Assembly (NCBI GenBank): GCA_965215845.1
Contig: CBDCEL010000003.1
Span: forward strand, 496,001 to 560,000
Direction of reading: 5' to 3'
DNA from: Aurantibacter_A sp965215845
GTDB lineage: Bacteria > Bacteroidota > Bacteroidia > Flavobacteriales > Flavobacteriaceae
DNA: 64,000 bases
Shown here: positions 7,856 through 15,197 of the stretch, piece after piece
Numbering within the stretch: the first letter of the stretch is position 1
How the letters are laid out: every line of letters starts with the position of its first letter
Position numbers and translations under genes: made by a program
The notes under the pieces: model-generated
Database searches by the model: none
Told to the model about the DNA's origin: nothing
What the model saw: the letters and a program-made list of their open reading frames with translations, nothing else

Positions 7856-8368
7856 TCATTCGTCGTTTTTTAAGTTCAAATCCCTTCCCTCGTAAAAACC
7901 CAGGTCTTTGTTCTGCAACAGTTTTGTCCAAAAAGCAATTTGACCCGTATGGTACGAGTAGTGCTCCACGGCATGAATGACCACCCCTATGCCCGAAAAG
8001 TAAAACCCTTGTACCTCACGTTTTTTTAAAAATTGCTCATTTGAAGCGTCATTGATGGTACGCTTCGCCGTATCGACCGTATCTTTCAGTTTCCTCAAAA
8101 GTTCATCTTTGGTGAAGCCCGAATCAGTACTGAACTCTTCTTCACGGTTTCTCACATCTTCTCTTCCACCCAAGGACGAAATCACGTATTGGGTAATATT
8201 TCCGCAAAGATGTAAAATCAAATTGCCCACACTGTTCAGGTTTTCATTCGGTTTTTTCCAGATATCCTCCTCTGAAAGCCGGTTCAATGAAATGGTATTC
8301 ATTCGGGTGCTTTCATCCATTCGATACAGGGCGTTTTGAACAAATTCTTCTCGAATTCTCTCTTCCAT
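7856..8368 (-). CDS. DUF1572 / DinB-like helical protein
   Basis: A 170-residue protein of the DUF1572 group in the DinB/YfiT four-helix superfamily. Visible family features are LNSVGNLILHLCGNITQYV, with a metal-site His in the second helix, and the later VVIHAVEHYSYHTGQIAFW, with two further His residues of the expected metal triad. Members bind a divalent metal, and some are thiol transferases, but no activity is proven for this subgroup. It starts 2 bp after hisA ends and shares its transcript. Its place in a histidine operon is unexplained. The last codons and stop run into a repeated GACGAAT element. Confidence 0.8.
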   Translation of the reverse strand: MEERIREEFVQNALYRMDESTRMNTISLNRLSEEDIWKKPNENLNSVGNLILHLCGNITQYVISSLGGREDVRNREEEFSTDSGFTKDELLRKLKDTVDTAKRTINDASNEQFLKKREVQGFYFSGIGVVIHAVEHYSYHTGQIAFWTKLLQNKDLGFYEGRDLNLKNDE

Positions 8369-8370
8369 AA

Positions 8371-9171
8371 TTAACTGGATATGATATAGTTTTCCAACTG
8401 TTTCAAACTTATTCTATGCTCATAAATGGCTTTTCCTACGATTGCGCCTTCACAACCAATCTCTTCCAATCTTGGGAGTTCATCGAAGGTTGAAATACCT
8501 CCGGAAGCGATTAGTTTCAACCTTTTCATCTCCTCGAGTCCACCTCGCCGACCGGTAGGTGCAGTCGAGAGGTCACTATTGGTTCTCGGCTGCGCTCGAA
8601 CTGACCTATCGATAATTTTTTCATACAACTCGAAAGATGGCCCCTCCAACATTCCGTCCTTTGAAATATCGGTACAAATGACATACTCGATCCCTTTTTG
8701 ACGATAGTATTCGATAAAAGGAATCAATTCTTCCTGCGATTCTTCCTGCCAGCCCGAGACCGCTACTTTTCCGTCGATGGTATCCGCCCCCAAAATTATC
8801 TTCTCTGGACCATATTGTGAAATCCAACCTGTAAACGTCGCTTCATCCTTTACCGCAATGCTTCCGCCGGTGATTTGGTTCGCCCCACTTTCAAAAGCGA
8901 TATGCAAATCCTCATCTGTCTTCAGGCCACCTCCAAAATCGATGGCCAAATTGGTTTTGGATGCAATTCTTTCCAGAACTTTGTGATTTACAATATGTTT
9001 TGACCTTGCTCCGTCCAAATCCACCAAATGTAAATACCGAATTCCGTGGGCTTCAAACTGCTTTGCGACTTCCAGTGGATTTTCGTTGTATACTTTCTTC
9101 GTGCCGTAATCCCCTTTGGATAGTCTTACGCATTTGCCATCTATAATGTCAATGGCAGGAATGATTCTCAT
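8371..9171 (-). CDS. hisA: ProFAR isomerase with an in-frame insertion
   Basis: HisA opens the ribose ring of ProFAR to give PRFAR. The protein has the expected barrel motifs: IIPAIDIIDGKCVRLSKGD with the first catalytic Asp, DFGGGLKTDEDL, ILGADTIDGKVAVSGW with the second catalytic Asp, and IASGGISTFDEL. At 266 residues it is about 25 longer than usual (near 240). The surplus is residues about 190-216, an Arg/Thr/Gly-rich stretch between helix 6 and strand 7, where most relatives have only a short turn. The DNA behind it contains a GC-rich inverted repeat. Both catalytic residues and flanking strands are intact, so the enzyme is probably functional. Confidence 0.95.
   Translation of the reverse strand: MRIIPAIDIIDGKCVRLSKGDYGTKKVYNENPLEVAKQFEAHGIRYLHLVDLDGARSKHIVNHKVLERIASKTNLAIDFGGGLKTDEDLHIAFESGANQITGGSIAVKDEATFTGWISQYGPEKIILGADTIDGKVAVSGWQEESQEELIPFIEYYRQKGIEYVICTDISKDGMLEGPSFELYEKIIDRSVRAQPRTNSDLSTAPTGRRGGLEEMKRLKLIASGGISTFDELPRLEEIGCEGAIVGKAIYEHRISLKQLENYIISS
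8524..8604. repeat. Repeat-derived in-frame insertion within hisA
   Basis: This stretch encodes the extra residues of HisA. Its core is an imperfect inverted repeat, GCAGTCGAGA at 8561-8570 against TCTCGGCTGC at 8584-8593, flanked by GGTCAC and CTGACC. The outer sequence TGCGCTCGAACTGACC resembles the GCGCTCGA / GCAGTCGAGA type of dispersed repeats that I know from intergenic DNA of flavobacterial genomes. The length is a multiple of three and contains no stop in the hisA frame. Confidence 0.65.
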
Positions 9172-9181
9172 TTACTTTTCT

Positions 9182-9598
9182 TTAATTCAGTACCTGTTTG
9201 TCCAACGTCATCCATAAAGGGGAACCGCCGATACTTTTAAATCCATATCTTTTATAGAAACCATGGGCATCCTTGGTTTTTAGACCGATGGTTCTAAGAT
9301 TCTTTAAAACTTCATGATTCATCATAAAGTCCATCAAAATCTTGCCATATCCATTGTTTTGATATTCCTTAAAAACTATGAAATCCATGATGTAACCGAA
9401 GAAAGTATAGTCGGTGACAACTCGAGCAAAGCCAATTTGCTTCCCTTCTTTCATATATATTCCAAAGCATAAACTATTTTCGATAGTTGACCGAACTTCT
9501 TCCATTGTCCTCCCATCGGCCCAATATGAAATGGAAATAAAATCATGGATTGCCGTGGTATCCAGCCTTGATTTATCTGTTGAAATGAATAACTCCAT
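9182..9598 (-). CDS. GNAT family N-acetyltransferase inside the his operon
   Basis: A 138-residue protein with a complete GNAT fold. The first helix region is FISISYWADGRTMEEVRS, the central strands are FGIYMKEGKQIGFARVVTD and FFGYIMDFIVFKEYQ, and the acetyl-CoA loop Q-N-N-G-Y-G is followed by helix KILMDFMMNHE. The C-terminal strand DAHGFYKRYGFKSIGG is also typical. It lies 10 bp upstream of hisA and 6 bp downstream of hisH, on the same strand. The acceptor substrate cannot be read from the sequence. It is the second acetyltransferase gene in this operon, and the two are not close paralogues. Confidence 0.85.
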   Translation of the reverse strand: MELFISTDKSRLDTTAIHDFISISYWADGRTMEEVRSTIENSLCFGIYMKEGKQIGFARVVTDYTFFGYIMDFIVFKEYQNNGYGKILMDFMMNHEVLKNLRTIGLKTKDAHGFYKRYGFKSIGGSPLWMTLDKQVLN

Positions 9599-9604
9599 CT
9601 TCCA

Positions 9605-10186
9605 TTACTTTAATAAAAAATTCTTCAAAATCCGTTCGCCCGTAGTCCCGCTTTTTTCTGGATGGAATTGGGTTCCATAAAAGTTATTCTTGGCCAAGGC
9701 CGAACTATATTTGAGGTAATAATCGGTCTCTGAAATGGTATCGTCGCATAGGGCGGCATAATAACTATGCACCATATAGACGTGTTCGTTTTCGGCCACA
9801 TCTTTAAACAAATCCGATTTCAGGTTAGAAACAACGTTCCAGCCCATCTGTGGAACCTTTACCTCATTAGGGAACCGCATAACATCGACATCGAAAATAC
9901 CCAGTCCCAGGGTATTACCCTCCTCAGAGCCATTGCACATCAATTGCATACCCAGACAAATGCCAAGAACCGGTTGTTTTAAAACCGGAATCACCTCATG
10001 TAAACCGGTTTCCCGAAGTTTTTCCATGGCCGAGCTCGCCTCTCCGACCCCAGGGAAAATGACTTTATCCGCATTTTGAATTTCAGATGGATCGTGACTC
10101 AAAACAGCTTCATATCCCAATCGGCGAATGGCAAATTTTAGGCTTTGAATATTGCCGGCGCCGTAATCAATTATTATAATTCTCAT
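9605..10186 (-). CDS. hisH: Imidazole glycerol phosphate synthase glutaminase subunit
   Basis: HisH hydrolyses glutamine and channels ammonia to HisF. The ATG at 10186 is chosen because it opens with MRIIIIDYGAGNIQSLKFAI, the conserved N-terminus; a longer reading from 10255 adds repeat-derived residues. The nucleophile elbow is VLGICLGMQLM, and the His-Glu pair is in TQFHPEKSGTTG. Length 193 aa is normal. It is separated from hisB by a 156-bp spacer full of short repeats, the longest gap within the operon. Confidence 0.96.
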   Translation of the reverse strand: MRIIIIDYGAGNIQSLKFAIRRLGYEAVLSHDPSEIQNADKVIFPGVGEASSAMEKLRETGLHEVIPVLKQPVLGICLGMQLMCNGSEEGNTLGLGIFDVDVMRFPNEVKVPQMGWNVVSNLKSDLFKDVAENEHVYMVHSYYAALCDDTISETDYYLKYSSALAKNNFYGTQFHPEKSGTTGERILKNFLLK

Positions 10187-10202
10187 TGTAGATATAAAAT
10201 AA

Positions 10203-10340
10203 GAGGTACGAAATACCGGGAATTTTGGTGCAAAGCCTCCAACAATCAGTGGCAAAACTTCTAGTCCTTAATTTCAAATCCTGCATTGTGTCATGTTTTA
10301 CTTTGAGTTATACTTCGTACCTCCGACTTCGTACTTCGTA
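10203..10340. repeat. Short tandem and inverted repeats in the hisB-hisH spacer
   Basis: ACTTCGTA occurs three times (10312, 10326, 10333). The 13-mer GAGGTACGAAATA at 10203-10215 is the near-perfect reverse complement of TACTTCGTACCTC at 10311-10323, giving inverted arms about 95 bp apart. No gene is visible between them. The layout resembles a small non-autonomous element or a remnant, but no target-site duplication is evident. Confidence 0.55.
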
Positions 10341-10342
10341 TT

Positions 10343-11476
10343 TCATAAGATTCCTTTGGTTGAGGGCAAGACCATCTTTTCGACATCCCTTTTGACGGCC
10401 ATTTTAATCGACTTTGCAAAGGCCTTGAAAATGGCTTCGATTTTATGGTGCTCGTTCGTGCCTTCGGCCTTAATGTTCAGGTTTGCCTTGGCGCCATCGG
10501 AAAATGACTTGAAAAAGTGATGGAACATTTCCGTGGGCATATCGCCCACCTTCTCGCGTTTGAAACCCGCTTCCCAGACCAACCAATTGCGCCCTCCAAA
10601 ATCAATGGCCACTTGGGCCAAACAATCATCCATAGGTAGGCAAAAGCCATAGCGTTCGATACCCAACTTATTGCCAAGTGCCGAGGCAAAAACTTCTCCC
10701 AAGGCAATGGCCGTATCTTCGATGGTGTGATGCTCATCGACTTGCAGATCACCTTTAACTTCGATTTCCAAATCCATTTGGCCATGACGTGCCAATTGAT
10801 CCAGCATATGGTCGAAAAATGCCAGTCCCGTTTTAATTTTGCTTTTTCCCGTCCCGTCCAAATTCAATCGAATCTTGATGTCGGTCTCATTGGTCTTTCG
10901 GTGAATTTCGGCAACCCTGTCCTTTAATTTCAGAAACTCGTAGATTTCTTGCCAATCATTGGTTTCCAAAGCTATTATCGAATTCAATTCCTCCTTTTTC
11001 ACAGAAATCTCTTCCACTCCCAAATTAGTATGGTCATTGATGAATATTCCTTTGCCGCCCAAGTTTTTTGCCAATTCAATATCCGTTAGACGATCTCCGA
11101 TCACGAATGAATTTTTCAAATCGTACCCGTCTGAAAAATAGTTTTTCAACAAGCCGGTGCCGGGCTTTCGGGTGTCTGTATTTTCGTGGGCAAAGGTGCG
11201 ATCGATAAGCACATTCTCGAAAACGACACCCTCGTTCTCAAAACATCTCAAAACAAAATCGTGTACCGGCCAAAATGTATCCTCGGGAAAGGAATCGGTG
11301 CCCAGTCCGTCTTGGTTTGTTATCATTACGAGCTCATAGTCCAATTCTTTGGCGATTTTCCCCAAATAAGTAAACGCCTTCGGATAGAACATAATCTTTT
11401 CAAAGGCATCAATCTGTTCATCGATTGTTTCGGTTATAATCGTTCCGTCTCGATCTATAAATAGTACTTTTTTCAT
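10343..11476 (-). CDS. hisB: Bifunctional histidinol-phosphatase / imidazoleglycerol-phosphate dehydratase
   Basis: A 377-residue fusion carrying two steps of histidine synthesis. Residues 1-170 are a HAD phosphatase: nucleophile motif FIDRDGTI, motif II MITNQDG, and GDRLTDIELAKNLG near its end. Residues about 185-377 are the dehydratase: FFDHMLDQLARHGQ, DEHHTIEDTAIALGE, MFHHFFKSF and NEHHKIEAIFKAFAKS supply the manganese-binding His clusters. The start overlaps the hisC stop by 4 bp, indicating translational coupling. Confidence 0.97.
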   Translation of the reverse strand: MKKVLFIDRDGTIITETIDEQIDAFEKIMFYPKAFTYLGKIAKELDYELVMITNQDGLGTDSFPEDTFWPVHDFVLRCFENEGVVFENVLIDRTFAHENTDTRKPGTGLLKNYFSDGYDLKNSFVIGDRLTDIELAKNLGGKGIFINDHTNLGVEEISVKKEELNSIIALETNDWQEIYEFLKLKDRVAEIHRKTNETDIKIRLNLDGTGKSKIKTGLAFFDHMLDQLARHGQMDLEIEVKGDLQVDEHHTIEDTAIALGEVFASALGNKLGIERYGFCLPMDDCLAQVAIDFGGRNWLVWEAGFKREKVGDMPTEMFHHFFKSFSDGAKANLNIKAEGTNEHHKIEAIFKAFAKSIKMAVKRDVEKMVLPSTKGIL

Positions 11477-12516
11477 GTTTTCAGTTTCTTTAGGGCGGTG
11501 ACCAATTTTATATTCTCCTCCGACGTGCCAATCGTAAACCGCAAGGTGTTTTCACAAAGGGGTTGTTTGCTTCGGTTTCTGGCGACAACACCTTTTTCCA
11601 ATAGTTGATTGTATCGCCTGTCTGCATCGTCAACTTTCACCAGAAGAAAATTGGCATCGGAAGGATATACTTTCTTTACAAAGGATATCGTTGGCAATAC
11701 TTTCTGTAACAGGGCCTTCTGTTCCAAAATCTCGGTTACTTCGGACCTTATCCTCAGAATGTTGGCAACCCTGCCTGTTGCATGTTTCTGGGTCAATTCA
11801 TTGACATTATAAGGTGGTTTTATTTTGTTCAAAACCGAAACGATCTCTTCTGATGCTATACATATGCCCAGTCGAATACCGGCCATACCGTAAGCTTTCG
11901 ATAAAGTTTGGGTGACAATTAGGTTGGGGAAATCAGAGAGCATGGAAACCCAGCTCGGTTTGCCCGAAAAGTCGATATAGGCCTCGTCAATGACGACCAG
12001 CCCTTCGAACTTGTTCAATAATTGTAGTACTGAGGTCTCTGAAAATGAATTGCCCGTCGGGTTATTTGGGGAACAGAGGAATATCATTTTTGTCCGCTTG
12101 TCCACAGCTTCCAAAATTCCGGTTACATCTGGCTGGAAATCTTTCTGCAAGAGTACGGTGCGATTCTCGATTTCATTGATTTGGGCTATCACCTGATACA
12201 TGCCGTAGGTCGGTGGCAATGTAATTATGTTATCTACCTTAGGTTCACAGAATGCCCTGAAAAGCAAATCCAAAACCTCGTCGCTGCCATTGCCCAAAAG
12301 TATGTTCTTGGGGTCAACACCCTTCAATTCGGAAAGAACCGATTTTAAACCTCGTTGTCGGGGGTCGGGATAGCGATTGACACCATTCTCAAACGGATTC
12401 TCGTTCGCATCAAGAAAAACCATCGCCGTGCCATCAGAAATATATTCGTCGCGCGCCGAAGAATAGGGTTTTAGCCCTTTTACATTTTCTCTTATGATGT
12501 TGTTTAAATCGAACAT
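11473..12516 (-). CDS. hisC: Histidinol-phosphate aminotransferase
   Basis: A PLP-dependent fold-type I aminotransferase acting on imidazole-acetol phosphate. The ATG at 12516 (MFDLNNIIRENVKGLKPYSS) gives 347 aa, the normal length; the frame extends upstream to 12576 through REP-like DNA. Motifs are LGNGSDEVLDLLFRA, CSPNNPTGNSF, VVIDEAYIDFSG with the PLP-ring Asp, and TLSKAYGMAGIRLG with the Schiff-base Lys. It overlaps hisB by 4 bp and is separated from hisD by 104 bp of repeats. Confidence 0.96.
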   Translation of the reverse strand: MFDLNNIIRENVKGLKPYSSARDEYISDGTAMVFLDANENPFENGVNRYPDPRQRGLKSVLSELKGVDPKNILLGNGSDEVLDLLFRAFCEPKVDNIITLPPTYGMYQVIAQINEIENRTVLLQKDFQPDVTGILEAVDKRTKMIFLCSPNNPTGNSFSETSVLQLLNKFEGLVVIDEAYIDFSGKPSWVSMLSDFPNLIVTQTLSKAYGMAGIRLGICIASEEIVSVLNKIKPPYNVNELTQKHATGRVANILRIRSEVTEILEQKALLQKVLPTISFVKKVYPSDANFLLVKVDDADRRYNQLLEKGVVARNRSKQPLCENTLRFTIGTSEENIKLVTALKKLKT

Positions 12517-12530
12517 ATTATTACTATTCT

Positions 12531-12620
12531 TCCCTACTATTGCGGAGGGATTAAGAGAGGTATTCCGTTCTCGCATCCTATTGACCGGACCCCTCCGTCC
12601 CCTTGTAATAAGGGGAAGAG
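12531..12620. repeat. Head-to-head pair of REP-like elements between hisD and hisC
   Basis: Two related units in opposite orientation fill the spacer. The plus-strand copy at 12589-12620 contains CCCCTCCGTCCCC and the stem CCCCTT-GTAAT-AAGGGG followed by AAGAG. The minus-strand copy at 12556-12529 reads CCCTCCGCAATAGTAGGGA followed by AGA. Paired inverted REP units are the arrangement seen in BIMEs of other bacteria. They could pause or process the his mRNA. Confidence 0.55.
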
Positions 12621-13916
12621 CTAATTCTCATTTTTATCTAAATCCTTGAGTCGTATTACCACTGCGTTTTTGTGCGCCTGCAAACCTTCGGCCTCGGCCA
12701 TTAGTTCGATGGCTTTGCCAATATTTTGTATTCCTACTTCGTTGATTTTTTGAAAGGTTATGCTCTTCATAAAACTGTTCAAGTTCACTCCGCTATACTG
12801 CTTTGCGTAGCCATTTGTAGGTAGCGTATGATTCGTTCCAGAAGCATAATCGCCCGCGCTTTCAGGCGTATAGTTACCGACAAATACGGATCCGGCATTC
12901 TGGATATTGGCGATATAAAACTCCTCATGCTCGACACAGACGATAAAATGTTCCGGGCCATATTCATTGATCAGGTCAATGGCCGTTTCCTTATCGTCGA
13001 CATAAATCAATTTGCTATGATCAATGGCTTTCTGCGCAATTTCTTTTCGGGGCAATTCTTCAAGCTGTTTTGCTATTTCCCGCTCTACATCGGAAATAAG
13101 GTCTTTCGAGGTGGAAACCAAAATTACCTGACTATCAATTCCGTGTTCGGCCTGGCTCAACAAATCGGAAGCCACGAATGCCGCATTGGCAGAATCATCG
13201 GCCACGACCAGAAGCTCACTTGGGCCAGCGGGCATGTCAATGGCCAGTCCGTATTTGGTGGCGATTTGTTTTGCCGCCGTTACGTATTGATTGCCCGGGC
13301 CAAATATTTTATAGACTTCTGGAATGCTCTCAGTTCCAAAGGTCATCGCAGCGATCGCCTGTATTCCACCCACCTTATACATCTTTGTCAGCCCGCATAA
13401 ATTAGCGGTATACAAAATAGCCGGATGGATCTTACCTTCCTTATTCGGTGGAGAACATAGAACCACTTCTTCACACCCTGCAATATTTGCCGGTATCGCC
13501 AACATCAAAATCGTAGAAAATAGGGGGGCCGTGCCACCGGGAATATACAATCCGACCTTTTGGATCGGCCGCTTCTCTTGCCAACATCTTACCCCGCTTG
13601 CGGTCTCTACCTCTACCCTTTCGGTCATTTGCGCCCTATGGAAGGTTTCTATATTGCCTTTGGCCAATTGAATGGCTGCCTTCAATTCTGTCGATACCAA
13701 TGCCTGAGCTTCTTCCATTTCATCTTCGGATACCCTAAAATTGTTCAATTCGACCCCGTCGAACTTTCTGGTATAATCCTTAATACTGGCATCCCCATTT
13801 TTTTGCACTTCGGAGAAAACGGTGTTCACGATATCCTCAATATCGGCCACGGACTGTGTGGGCCTTTTTAAAATGGCCTTCCAGTCTTTTCGCTTTGGAT
13901 CGTATAATTTTTGCAT
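12621..13916 (-). CDS. hisD: Histidinol dehydrogenase
   Basis: Catalyses the last two oxidations of histidinol to histidine, using NAD and zinc. The 431-residue length is normal. Motifs are GLYIPGGTAPLFSTILMLA, CSPPNKEGKIHPAILYTA, GNQYVTAAKQ, DMPAGPSELLVVAD, SQAEHGIDSQVILVS, and the zinc/catalytic region YGPEHFIV and SAGDYASGTNHTLPTNG. It is the second gene of the operon, 99 bp downstream of hisG; the spacer contains a small hairpin. Confidence 0.97.
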   Translation of the reverse strand: MQKLYDPKRKDWKAILKRPTQSVADIEDIVNTVFSEVQKNGDASIKDYTRKFDGVELNNFRVSEDEMEEAQALVSTELKAAIQLAKGNIETFHRAQMTERVEVETASGVRCWQEKRPIQKVGLYIPGGTAPLFSTILMLAIPANIAGCEEVVLCSPPNKEGKIHPAILYTANLCGLTKMYKVGGIQAIAAMTFGTESIPEVYKIFGPGNQYVTAAKQIATKYGLAIDMPAGPSELLVVADDSANAAFVASDLLSQAEHGIDSQVILVSTSKDLISDVEREIAKQLEELPRKEIAQKAIDHSKLIYVDDKETAIDLINEYGPEHFIVCVEHEEFYIANIQNAGSVFVGNYTPESAGDYASGTNHTLPTNGYAKQYSGVNLNSFMKSITFQKINEVGIQNIGKAIELMAEAEGLQAHKNAVVIRLKDLDKNEN

Positions 13917-13953
13917 TCAAAATCACTTTTCGATGCCACAAGACACCCCTGAA

Positions 13954-13969
13954 GTCCCGTCAAAGGGAC
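13954..13969. repeat. Hairpin GTCCC-N6-GGGAC in the hisG-hisD spacer
   Basis: A perfect 5-bp inverted repeat (GTCCCGTCAAAGGGAC) inside a GC-richer patch at about 13941-13977. There is no T-tract after it on the minus strand, so it is not a classical terminator. It may belong to a dispersed hairpin family or stabilise mRNA ends. Confidence 0.4.
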
Positions 13970-14015
13970 AATCCCGCAAATTGATTTTTGTAATTCGTAT
14001 TCCCAAGTTTGTACT

Positions 14016-14870
14016 TTACAATACCATTTTCTCAATCGGGCAAACCAATATTCCTTCGGCCCCGGCTTGTTTCAGCTCGTCGATGACCTCCCAAAATTTA
14101 TCCTTATTAATTACGGTATGTACAGAACTCCAACCCTCTTCTGCCAAAGGTAAAACCGTCGGACTGCGCATTCCGGGCAACAATTTCAAAATTGCCTCCA
14201 ATTTATTGTTCGGTGCATTCATCAATACATACTTTGATTGGCGCGCTTGTAAAACGGATTTAATCCTGAACTGCATTTTCTTCAAGATTTCCCTTCGCTC
14301 CTGGGATATTTTTGGGGAAACCGCTAAAACAGCTTCACTTTTCAATAGCACTTCGACCTCTTTCAAATTGTTTTTGAACAAGGTACTGCCACTGGATACA
14401 ATATCACAAATGGCATCGGCCAGACCGATATTCGGAGCGATCTCTACAGAACCATTGATGATATGCAAATCGGCCTTGACCCCCTTTTCCTCCAAATAGT
14501 TCTTTACCGTATTCGGATAGCTGGTAGCAATCCGTCTTCCCTCGAGATCGGCAATCGACGCATATTTCAAAGATTTAGGGACGGCCAACGAAACCTTGCA
14601 TTTCGAAAATCCCAGCTTTTCGGCGATGTCGATATCATGCCCCTTTTCGACCAAAACATTTTCGCCGATTATGGCGATATCAACGACCCCATCCCTCAGA
14701 TATTGGGGAATGTCGCCATTCCGAAGGTAAAACACCTCCAGGGGGAAATTTCTAGATGCAGCCTTTAGCTGATCCTTTCCATTATCGATTGAGATACCAC
14801 AATCCTTTAAAATCCGAAGGGAATCTTCATTGAGTCTTCCTGATTTCTGTATGGCTATTCTTATTTTCAT
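14016..14870 (-). CDS. hisG: ATP phosphoribosyltransferase, long form
   Basis: First enzyme of histidine synthesis, joining ATP and PRPP. At 284 residues it is the long form with a C-terminal ACT-like regulatory domain (about residues 210-284, including VINKDKFWEVIDELKQAGAE and ILVCPIEKMVL), which normally mediates feedback inhibition by histidine. The catalytic part shows RIAIQKSGRLNEDS, DGVVDIAIIGENVL, and the PRPP-binding segment DAICDIVSSGSTLFKNNL. It is the first structural gene of the operon, downstream of the attenuator. Confidence 0.97.
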   Translation of the reverse strand: MKIRIAIQKSGRLNEDSLRILKDCGISIDNGKDQLKAASRNFPLEVFYLRNGDIPQYLRDGVVDIAIIGENVLVEKGHDIDIAEKLGFSKCKVSLAVPKSLKYASIADLEGRRIATSYPNTVKNYLEEKGVKADLHIINGSVEIAPNIGLADAICDIVSSGSTLFKNNLKEVEVLLKSEAVLAVSPKISQERREILKKMQFRIKSVLQARQSKYVLMNAPNNKLEAILKLLPGMRSPTVLPLAEEGWSSVHTVINKDKFWEVIDELKQAGAEGILVCPIEKMVL

Positions 14871-14987
14871 AAGTATTTCTTTTCTTCATTCCGGTCCTTT
14901 GTTTCCATTGGCATTAACTTCTGACCAGCGTCATTCGAAATTCCTTTTGCAATACTTTCGCCTTCACGGGCAACACAAAACGGCCTT

Positions 14988-15020
14988 AAAAACAAAACCC
15001 GCTTGATTTCTCAAACGGGT
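14988..15020 (-). terminator. Intrinsic terminator of the his attenuator
   Basis: On the minus strand ACCCGTTTGA (15020-15011), a GAAA loop (15010-15007) and TCAAGCGGGT (15006-14997) form a 10-bp stem with one G-T pair, followed by TTTGTTTTT (14996-14988). It lies between the leader peptide stop and hisG, so it would stop transcription before the structural genes unless the alternative fold forms. Confidence 0.85.
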
Positions 15021-15052
15021 CGATAATGAGTTTGTAATACTACAATACATTT

Positions 15053-15106
15053 TTACCTCGCTTGAGCGCAGCAGTAAAAATGATGATGTGTATTCTTGTT
15101 TCCCAT
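15053..15106 (-). CDS. hisL: His operon leader peptide (17 aa)
   Basis: A short frame reading MGNKNTHHHFYCCAQAR and then TAA, with three consecutive His codons (CAT CAT CAT at 15088-15080). It lies 183 bp upstream of hisG on the same strand. The segment TCAAGCGAGGT at its end (15065-15055) can pair with the 5' arm of the downstream terminator (10 pairs, one bulged A), making an antiterminator. If histidyl-tRNA is scarce, a ribosome stalled on the His codons leaves this segment free; if not, the ribosome reaches the stop codon, covers it, and the terminator forms. This is classical attenuation, inferred from sequence alone. Confidence 0.85.
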   Translation of the reverse strand: MGNKNTHHHFYCCAQAR

Positions 15107-15152
15107 TACGCCGTAAATGTAAAACATATTTTCAATTCTCAAAAGAATCGTT

Positions 15153-15181
15153 GCAAATTAAACAAAAAGAAGGTGTTTCAA
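15153..15181 (-). promoter_or_regulatory. Candidate promoter of the his operon
   Basis: On the minus strand TTG (15181-15179) is followed after 18 bp by TAATTTGC (15160-15153), one base short of the TAnnTTTG consensus. It sits in the spacer between the SPFH gene and the leader peptide, the only place where a promoter upstream of the attenuator can be. Confidence 0.35.
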
Positions 15182-15197
15182 TTCAACCTGCCACAAA

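Noticed and set aside
10187..10255. Upstream extension of hisH to 10255
   Set aside because: The added residues are encoded by short repeats; the conserved HisH N-terminus begins exactly at the ATG at 10186.
12828..13400. Long plus-strand open frame (190 codons) opposite hisD
   Set aside because: It lies wholly within hisD, whose frame carries all family motifs; the antisense frame has no domain, and long antisense frames arise from codon bias.
13822..14499. Plus-strand frame of 225 codons across hisD and hisG
   Set aside because: It overlaps two well-supported genes in antisense and has low-complexity composition.
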